DNA from: Bryobacterales bacterium
Lineage (GTDB): Bacteria; Acidobacteriota; Terriglobia; Bryobacterales; Bryobacteraceae
Assembly: GCA_025462985.1 (NCBI GenBank)
Contig: JAOAPP010000383.1
Coordinates: forward strand, 1 to 8,622
DNA: 8,622 nt
Direction of reading: 5' to 3'
Of this stretch, positions 6,172 through 8,622 are shown one piece after another. The position numbers and the translations under genes were made by a program. The notes under the pieces are model-generated. The model did no database searches. It saw nothing but the letters and a program-made list of their open reading frames with translations, and was not told where the DNA came from. The stretch's first letter is position 1. Each line of letters opens with the position of its first letter.

Positions 6172-7580
6172 CTGTCGAGCCCGAACGAATCCGGAAGTTG
6201 AACGAAGCGCCGGAGCGCCCGGAACGCTGGTATGTTCTCTATTGGGCGCAGATGAACCGGCGGGTGGATTCGAATCACGGGCTCCTCTATGCCTGCGAAC
6301 TGGCCAACCGTTATCACCTTCCCGTTTTGTTTTATGAAGGGGTGACATGCGCCTATGAGTACGCCAACGACCGATTGCACACCTTCATCCTGCAGGGAGT
6401 GCCCGATACTGTGCGCCGCCTGCAGCAACTGGGAATCGGCTACGTTTTTTATCTCCGCAAGACGCGGCGTTCTCGCGGCGACATTCTGTATGAGCTTGCG
6501 CAACACGCTGCGGCAGTGGTGACGGACGACTATCCGACCTTCATCGCGCGACATCATAATGAGCATGTTCCTCAGCAGTTGGAGGTTGCCTATTACGTCG
6601 TCGATTCCAGTTGCATTGTGCCGATGAACTGCATTCCCGCTCGTCAGTATGCGGCATACACGATTCGCCCGAAGATCAACCGACTGTTACCGAAGTATCT
6701 CAACCCGGCAGATAACCCGCATGTGAAGCAAAGGTTTGCGGCGAAGACACCTGACATTCACTTGGAGGTGAGCGAAGCCGATATCCCGAGCCTTGTTTCG
6801 TCGAGCGAGATCGATCACTCCGTCCCGCCGTCGCTCAGCTTCAGGGGTGGGCGATCGACCGCCGAAAAGCTGCTTCGCCACTTTCTACAACACAACCTGG
6901 GGCGTTTTGCGGAAGCCCGGAACGAACCATCCGAACACGCCACATCGCACATGAGCCCCTACCTGCACTTTGGCCAGATCTCCTCACTCGAGATCGCCCT
7001 GGCCGTTCAAAAGTATGCGCGCGATCACAACATCAACGCTGACGCCTATCTGGAGGAGCTGATCGTGCGCCGGGAGTTGGCATTCAATTACGCTCGTCAC
7101 GTGGAGGAGCCCGGAGACTTGAAGAACCTGCCTGCATGGTGTCAGGAGAACATGCAGAAACACGCGGGGGACAAACGGGATCCGGCTTATACGGCGGAAC
7201 AGATGGAGCGGGCCGAAACTTACGACGAGCTCTGGAACGCGACGCAGAAGGAGATGCTTCTCAGGGGCAAGATTCACGGCTACTATCGGATGTACTGGGG
7301 CAAGAAGATCATCGAGTGGTCACCAACCTATGAGGAAGCAGCCAAACTCATGATCGACCTGCACGGCCGGTACGCTCTCGATGGACGTGACCCGAACACG
7401 TATACGAATATTCTTTGGTGCTTCGGACTGCACGATCGGCCATGGCCCGAAAGATCGATCTTCGGAAAGATGCGCTTCCTGTCCCTCGAAGGAATGAAGC
7501 GAAAAACGGACGCCCGAGCGTACATCGAGGAGATCCGCGCACTTGAAAGGGAGCGAGAGGACGTCACAAAAGTCGTCTGA
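6168..7580 (+). CDS. Class II deoxyribodipyrimidine (CPD) photolyase
   Basis: Light-driven flavoenzyme that splits cyclobutane pyrimidine dimers in UV-damaged DNA, using reduced FAD. Its 470 residues match class II enzymes, not the commoner bacterial class I PhrB. An N-terminal Rossmann-like domain begins with RWYVLYWAQMNRRVDSNHGLLYA (20-42), equivalent to the class II 'YW-R-VEDN-AL' start. The helical FAD domain includes GGRSTAEKLL (227-236), MSPYLHFGQIS (262-272) and the class II signatures LIVRRELAFN (298-307), LWNATQKEM (355-363), KIHGYYRMYWGKKIIEW (368-384), LDGRDPN (404-410) and IFGKMRF (431-437). Trp356, Trp377 and Trp384 have the same spacing as the electron-transfer triad I recall in the Methanosarcina mazei enzyme (360/381/388). 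The usual class II ADNF after RREL reads AFNY here. No clear Shine-Dalgarno precedes the ATG, and the start sits in a possible hairpin. It is followed after 8 bases by an SDR gene. Confidence 0.95.
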   Translation: MPVEPERIRKLNEAPERPERWYVLYWAQMNRRVDSNHGLLYACELANRYHLPVLFYEGVTCAYEYANDRLHTFILQGVPDTVRRLQQLGIGYVFYLRKTRRSRGDILYELAQHAAAVVTDDYPTFIARHHNEHVPQQLEVAYYVVDSSCIVPMNCIPARQYAAYTIRPKINRLLPKYLNPADNPHVKQRFAAKTPDIHLEVSEADIPSLVSSSEIDHSVPPSLSFRGGRSTAEKLLRHFLQHNLGRFAEARNEPSEHATSHMSPYLHFGQISSLEIALAVQKYARDHNINADAYLEELIVRRELAFNYARHVEEPGDLKNLPAWCQENMQKHAGDKRDPAYTAEQMERAETYDELWNATQKEMLLRGKIHGYYRMYWGKKIIEWSPTYEEAAKLMIDLHGRYALDGRDPNTYTNILWCFGLHDRPWPERSIFGKMRFLSLEGMKRKTDARAYIEEIRALEREREDVTKVV

Positions 7581-7588
7581 CTTGGGCC

Positions 7589-8485
7589 ATGAATTACCTC
7601 ATAACAGGCGCTACCGGATTCATAGGTAGTCTGGTGATCGACGAACTCCTGGCTCGCGGCCACAGCGCGAATTACCTGGCGCGCAAACGTTCGTCGCAGC
7701 TGGATGGCCGTGCGGCATTCCACCCTTGGAATATCAATGAAGAGCCGCCTCTCGATTCCGTGCCGCGGCTGGACGCCGTCATTCATCTGGCTGGGGAGCC
7801 GGTCGCGCAGCGCTGGACCCCTCAAGTAAAAAAACGCATTTTCGAGAGCCGCGTCCTCGGGACACGTAATCTGGTTTCGGCGATCTCGCGACTGAAATAC
7901 AAGCCTTCCGTGCTGGTTTCTGCTTCCGCAGTCGGATACTACGGAGCACGCGGAAACGAGGTGCTGACCGAAGAAAGCGGTCCAGGTCGCGGCTTCCTGT
8001 CCGAGGTCTGCGTGGCCTGGGAAAGGGAGGCCTTTCGAGCCCAAGAAAGTGGAGTGCGCGTGGTCGCGGCGCGAATCGCAACGGTTCTCGGCAAGGACGG
8101 GGGCGCCCTTAAGAAGATGTTGCCAGCGTTTCAACTCGGGATAGGAGGGAAGTTCGGGGATGGCCGCCAGTGGATGTCCTGGATACACGTCAGAGATCTG
8201 GTGGAGCTTCTGCTATTCGCTTCCGAAACAGCCGGCGCTTCAGGAGCCCTCAACGCCAGTAGTCCGGAACCTGTGACGAACGAGGTCTTCACTCGCGAGA
8301 TGGCGAAGGCCGTTCACCGGCCGGCGGTCATCCCGGTGCCGAAGTTCGCACTGCGAATCGCTCTCGGAGAAATGTCGGGCTTCCTCTTCGATAGCCTGAG
8401 AGTTCAGCCACAAGCTACGGAGCGAGCCGGCTTCCGATTTGGTTATCCAACCCTGGCCGAGGCGCTTCGAAACGTGCTAACCTGA
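7589..8485 (+). CDS. TIGR01777-family atypical SDR / NAD(P)-binding epimerase-like protein with DUF1731
   Basis: A 298-residue member of the TIGR01777/COG1090 family (E. coli YfcH, human SDR39U1), predicted cytoplasmic NAD(P)-binding protein of unknown substrate. Seen directly: Rossmann motif GATGFIG at 7-13, HLAGEPVAQRW at 66-76, SASAVGYYG at 111-119, RIATVLGKDGGALKKMLPAF at 162-181, the GDGRQWMSWIHVRDLV stretch at 190-205, and a C-terminal DUF1731 segment from about 248 (KFALRIALGEMS) to the end. There is no YxxxK catalytic motif after the GYYG tyrosines, which is normal for this atypical subgroup and argues against calling it a standard epimerase. The ATG at 7589 is 8 bases after the photolyase stop and the Rossmann strand begins at residue 1, so the start is secure. 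Its stop overlaps the next ATG. The family often neighbours photolyase genes in bacteria, which hints at a light or UV response role. Confidence 0.93.
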   Translation: MNYLITGATGFIGSLVIDELLARGHSANYLARKRSSQLDGRAAFHPWNINEEPPLDSVPRLDAVIHLAGEPVAQRWTPQVKKRIFESRVLGTRNLVSAISRLKYKPSVLVSASAVGYYGARGNEVLTEESGPGRGFLSEVCVAWEREAFRAQESGVRVVAARIATVLGKDGGALKKMLPAFQLGIGGKFGDGRQWMSWIHVRDLVELLLFASETAGASGALNASSPEPVTNEVFTREMAKAVHRPAVIPVPKFALRIALGEMSGFLFDSLRVQPQATERAGFRFGYPTLAEALRNVLT

Positions 8486-8622
8486 TGGATATGGCAATTC
8501 CGAATGTAAAGCGCTTTCGGCCTTTTTGCCCGACTTGCAACGAGAATTTTACTCTGATGGCCGTCCTTCCAAAGGACACCAGCGTAGAAGCCTACCTGAC
8601 GGACGCTGTTGCGCGCCACGAT
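8485..8622 (+). CDS. Partial small ORF with a CPTC motif, runs off the window
   Basis: I do not recognise this gene. An ATG overlapping the SDR stop codon by one base (TGATG) opens a frame that stays open for 46 codons to the window edge, so the 3' end is missing. The visible N-terminus is basic and aromatic, with FCPTCNENF at residues 14-22. The Cys15-Pro-Thr-Cys18 pair looks like half of a zinc ribbon or a redox CxxC. The overlapping stop/start suggests re-initiation from the SDR gene; no separate Shine-Dalgarno is seen, and a second ATG at 8491 is an alternative start. Chance openness over 138 bases is possible, so confidence is moderate. Function is unassigned. Confidence 0.55.
   Translation, partial: MDMAIPNVKRFRPFCPTCNENFTLMAVLPKDTSVEAYLTDAVARHD

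Noticed and set aside
7328..8188. Long open frame of 286 codons on the minus strand across the photolyase-SDR junction
   Set aside because: It lies antisense to two clearly identified genes, its product shows no recognisable motif, and long antisense frames are common in GC-rich coding DNA.
1..8622. Mobile elements, CRISPR arrays, tRNA or rRNA genes, prophage or defence genes
   Set aside because: No terminal repeats, transposase or integrase motifs, spaced repeats or cloverleaf-like sequences were seen, and nearly all bases are taken by housekeeping-type genes.

Overview
The window is a compact, bacterial, GC-rich stretch in which every supported gene lies on the + strand. There are seven complete coding genes and one partial gene running off the right edge, with gaps of at most about 55 bases. 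No RNA genes, insertion sequences, CRISPR arrays or phage genes are visible. The gene content is chromosomal housekeeping, regulation and repair: TrmH/SpoU methyltransferase, RarA, PilZ, NtrY-like kinase, NtrX-like regulator, class II photolyase and TIGR01777-type SDR. Combined with GTG starts and the sequence style of the PilZ protein, this suggests a soil-type bacterium, possibly Acidobacteriota. That placement is an impression from family resemblance, not a measured result.

Left part (1-2165): a SpoU/TrmH-family RNA 2'-O-ribose methyltransferase is followed, with a 14-base overlap and a strong Shine-Dalgarno inside the upstream gene, by rarA (mgsA). RarA is the AAA+ ATPase that acts at stalled replication forks. 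These two are probably translationally coupled. The 3' end of rarA carries an A-rich lysine tract with an in-frame A AAA AAG heptamer.

Middle part (2200-6134): a short stand-alone PilZ protein with both c-di-GMP-binding signatures is followed by a two-component pair. The pair is a four-helix membrane kinase of NtrY type (HAMP, PAS, HisKA, HATPase) and an NtrC-family response regulator. The regulator keeps its receiver Asp, ATPase motifs and Fis-type DNA-binding domain, but has lost the GAFTGA loop used to contact sigma-54. It is therefore best read as an NtrX-like regulator that probably does not act as a classical sigma-54 activator. Kinase and regulator are 17 bases apart and almost certainly partners. 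The PilZ gene upstream raises the possibility of a c-di-GMP input or output, which is inference only.

Right part (6168-8622): a class II CPD photolyase with the electron-transfer tryptophans at the expected spacing is followed after 8 bases by an atypical SDR (TIGR01777/COG1090, with C-terminal DUF1731). A partial small ORF with a CPTC motif then starts on the SDR stop codon. These three look like one transcription unit. Its start region (6142-6171) holds two mutually exclusive short hairpins, one burying the photolyase start codon.

No clearly novel multi-gene system is visible. The most interesting points are the GAFTGA-less regulator beside a PilZ gene, the hairpin pair at the photolyase start, the slippery heptamer in rarA and the coupled CxxC ORF at the edge.
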